From NCBI GenBank assembly GCA_963573385.1, contig CAUYLG010033106.1, forward strand, positions 1 to 64,000: a DNA stretch of 64,000 nucleotides, read 5' to 3'. Below the pieces are notes generated by a model. The model ran no database searches, had not been told where the DNA came from, and was given only the letters and a program-made list of their open reading frames with translations. Each line of letters begins with the position of its first letter. The stretch's first letter is position 1. Position numbers and translations under genes: made by a program. This document shows, piece by piece, positions 57,304 through 64,000 of the stretch. Origin of the DNA: Cacajao melanocephalus. Lineage: Eukaryota > Chordata > Mammalia > Primates > Pitheciidae.

Positions 57304-57309
57304 AATAAA
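57304..57309 (+). promoter_or_regulatory. Candidate terminal poly(A) signal AATAAA
   Basis: AATAAA lies about 20 nt before a plausible cleavage region and is followed by a GT-rich stretch (CTTGTGTGGTCATC, about 57336 on), the usual downstream element. It is the last well-formed signal before the MIR and Alu-rich intergenic DNA. Confidence 0.6.
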
Positions 57310-57385
57310 AAGAAAAGCTTTGCTCTTAAACTTTCCCTTGTGTGGTCATCATTACTGCTCTTCAGACTTAGGGAAGGGGACCCAC

Positions 57386-57570
57386 GTGATACAGTGGAAA
57401 GATCTTAGGCTTTGGAGTCGCGATGTCCTGGGTTCAAACCTCGATTATATGACACTCTGGGCAACTTCCTTGATGCTGCTAAATCTCAGTTTCCTCCAGT
57501 GTGAAAGGAGAAAACAGAACCGTTGGAGCATTAGATGAGACAATATAGAGAATGTTTCCAGTGCTGGTTA
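57386..57570 (+). mobile_element. MIR, +
   Basis: ATACAGTGGAAAGATCTTAG, TCCTGGGTTCAAACCTCGAT, AATCTCAGTTTCCTCCAGTG. The tRNA-like box B phrase GGTTCAAACC is the MIR head, not a tRNA gene. Confidence 0.85.
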
Positions 57571-58285
<715 letters not shown>

Positions 58286-58299
58286 AATTGTTTAAATTT

Positions 58300-58750
<451 letters not shown>

Positions 58751-58885
58751 AAGATATGTTAGAACCGAACAAATTGCCAGTTACATTAAGAGCTCAACTG
58801 CTCGGAACTTTCTTCAGAGAAAGGGTGCTCAGAGCACTACGCTTATGCATCAGAAATGAGGTGGCAGTCTAAGGTAAAAATCTAA

Positions 58886-59185
<300 letters not shown>

Positions 59186-59239
59186 AATGAGGGGGCATAC
59201 ATCTGAATGTAGTTTTCATGTTTCTATTGTCTATTTGAC

Positions 59240-59483
59240 AATTTTTTTTTAGACAGAGTCTTTTGCTCTCACCAGGCTGGAGTGCAGTGGCACGATCTTG
59301 GCTCACTCCCAAGTAGCTGGGAATACAGGTGTGTGCCACCACGCCCAGCTAATTTTTGTATTTTTAGTAGAGACAGGGTTTCACCATGTTGGCCAGGATG
59401 GTCTCAATCTCTTGACCTTGTGATCTGCCAGCCTCAGCCTCCCAAAGTGCCGAGATTACAGACATGAGCCACCACGCCCGGCC
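59240..59483 (-). mobile_element. Alu, -, internal deletion
   Basis: GCTCACTCCCAAGTAGCTGG shows about 55 nt lost. Confidence 0.92.
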
Positions 59484-59727
59484 TTATTTGACAAATTTAT
59501 CTCAGCTGCTGATACTTTCGTACCTTGCTGATGTTTTCAGGAAGTTAATTAGGTTGATGTGTCAATGCCAGGAAAGGATGTGTATGCTTTTACAATATTT
59601 GACTAAATGTTATAAAGAACTGAAATCTTCAGTTTTATCTGTAGAAGAAAGATACTGTTTTCCTGTCATTTCTGTTGCTTCCGAAAATGTCATCTGTCAT
59701 TTCTGTTGCTTCCACAATTTCTTTCTT

Positions 59728-60728
<1,001 letters not shown>

Positions 60729-60891
60729 TTAAGAATAATGCTGGGGTTCAGAATTTATAATTGTAAACAAAACAGATACCTTGGTGGCTTAGTATCATAA
60801 AGCCCAATATGTTTGATTCTCAACTGAAACAAAATTTTAATAGGCTTTGCAAAATGATTTTAAAAACATGCCAGTTCAAAAGTACCTGAGG

Positions 60892-61190
60892 CTTGACGCG
60901 GTGGCTCATGCCTGTAATCCCAGCACTTCGGGAGGCCAAGGTGGGTGGATTGTTTGAGCCCAGGAGTTTGAGACCAACCCAGGCAACATGGTGAAACCCT
61001 GTCTCTACAAAAACTGCAAAAATTAGCCAGGCATGGTGGCATGCGCCTGTACTCCCAGCTACATGAGAGGCTGAGGTGAGAGGATCACTTGAGCCCAGGA
61101 CAGGTCATGGAGGCTGCAGTGAGCCATGATCATGCCACTACACTTCAGCCTGGGTGACAGAGCGAGACCCAGTGTCAAAAATAAAAACAA
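60892..61190 (+). mobile_element. Alu, +
   Basis: GGCTTGACGCGGTGGCTCAT start; AAAAGTAC repeated at both ends. Confidence 0.92.
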
Positions 61191-62555
<1,365 letters not shown>

Positions 62556-62562
62556 AAAAAAA

Positions 62563-63101
<539 letters not shown>

Positions 63102-63395
63102 CGGCCAGGCACAGTGGCTCATGCCTGTAATCTCAGCACTTTGGGAGGCTGAGTGGGGGCAGATCACTTGAGGCCAGGCGTTCAAGACCAGCCTGGCCAA
63201 CATGACAAAACCCCATCCTTACTAAAAATACAAAAAATTAGCTGGGTGTGGTGCCATACGCCTGTAATCCCAGCTACTCAAGAGGCTGAGGCAAGAGAAT
63301 TGCTTGAACCCAGGAGGCAGACGGAGGTTGCAGTGAGCCAAGATTGTGCCACTGCACTCCAGCCTGGGCAACAGAGACCCTGACTCAAAAGAAAA
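63102..63395 (+). mobile_element. Alu, +
   Basis: GGCCAGGCACAGTGGCTCAT start. Confidence 0.92.
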
Positions 63396-63446
63396 AGATT
63401 ATTTTTCATATTAGAATAAGATCAGCTGACCAAGTATTAATATTAA

Positions 63447-63743
<297 letters not shown>

Positions 63744-64000
63744 AACTAAAGTACTTTTAAACATTGTTCTGATTCGATGAAAGTTGTATTCTCTAAAGAT
63801 TTTCATAATTCTACTTGAGGTAACCTGTAACCCTTCTGTGGGAGAAAAATTAAGACCAGAGAATATACATACTGTAATACTTCACAGATTTTGACAGCAA
63901 ATGATATATTATTGTCAAGGCACTTGTTTCATGGTCTCTTCTGGTGAAATCTCAATTACTTTAAAAAGTTATGAGTTTGCATTTTTCTGCTTTTTTTTTT
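63744..64000. other. Intergenic, single-copy-like; T-run at the edge
   Basis: No gene; the final T run may start another antisense Alu. Confidence 0.5.

Noticed and set aside
57420..57450. tRNA-like box B sequence GGTTCAAACC.
   Set aside because: Belongs to the tRNA-derived head of a MIR; no acceptor stem or anticodon arm.

Overview
This is vertebrate, almost certainly human, nuclear DNA. It has split genes with GT-AG introns, very dense primate Alu elements (about 80 copies or fragments), older MIR, L1 and L2 relics, and ERV LTRs. The only protein-coding gene I can support is the 3' half of AGO3 (Argonaute 3, EIF2C3) on the + strand. Ten exons join without a frame break into 477 codons ending at a TAA at 40899-40901. 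If the protein has its usual 860 residues, these are residues 384-860: the end of linker L2, the whole MID domain and the whole PIWI domain. By established knowledge AGO3 lies in the AGO4-AGO1-AGO3 cluster of chromosome 1p; the neighbouring genes are not in this window.

Layout. 1-1667 is the end of an upstream intron. Exons are at 1668-1790, 1952-2085, 16775-16959, 22142-22301, 23813-23903, 27688-27882, 28213-28347, 31001-31102, 40098-40297 and 40793 onward. They are called exons 10 to 19 here, assuming the usual 19-exon Argonaute structure. The 14.7-kb intron 2086-16774 holds a decayed antisense endogenous retrovirus (about 3940-13390) with two related LTRs, a leucine-tRNA-type primer-binding site, integrase and Env remnants, and many later Alu insertions. 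The intron 31103-40097 holds a + strand L1 relic (about 31790-37855), broken up by Alus and by a nested L1 tail.

Downstream of the stop codon is a long, comparatively Alu-poor stretch with candidate poly(A) signals, the last good ones at 56883 and 57304. I read this as a roughly 16-kb AGO3 3' UTR containing Alus in both orientations. From about 57330 to 64000 is intergenic DNA made mostly of Alus, with one MIR. I see no other gene, tRNA, rRNA, CRISPR or bacterial feature.

How it works together: the encoded part of AGO3 anchors the guide RNA 5' phosphate (MID) and carries the RNase-H-like PIWI fold with an intact D-E-D-H tetrad. The most notable non-genic signals are the antisense provirus, an Alu that appears to have been inserted together with upstream L1 sequence also found 1.4 kb away, an Alu almost touching a 3' splice site, and two unusual splice-site contexts. 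Repeat boundaries were read by eye and are good to roughly 10 bases unless target-site duplications are quoted. I found no undescribed molecular system.
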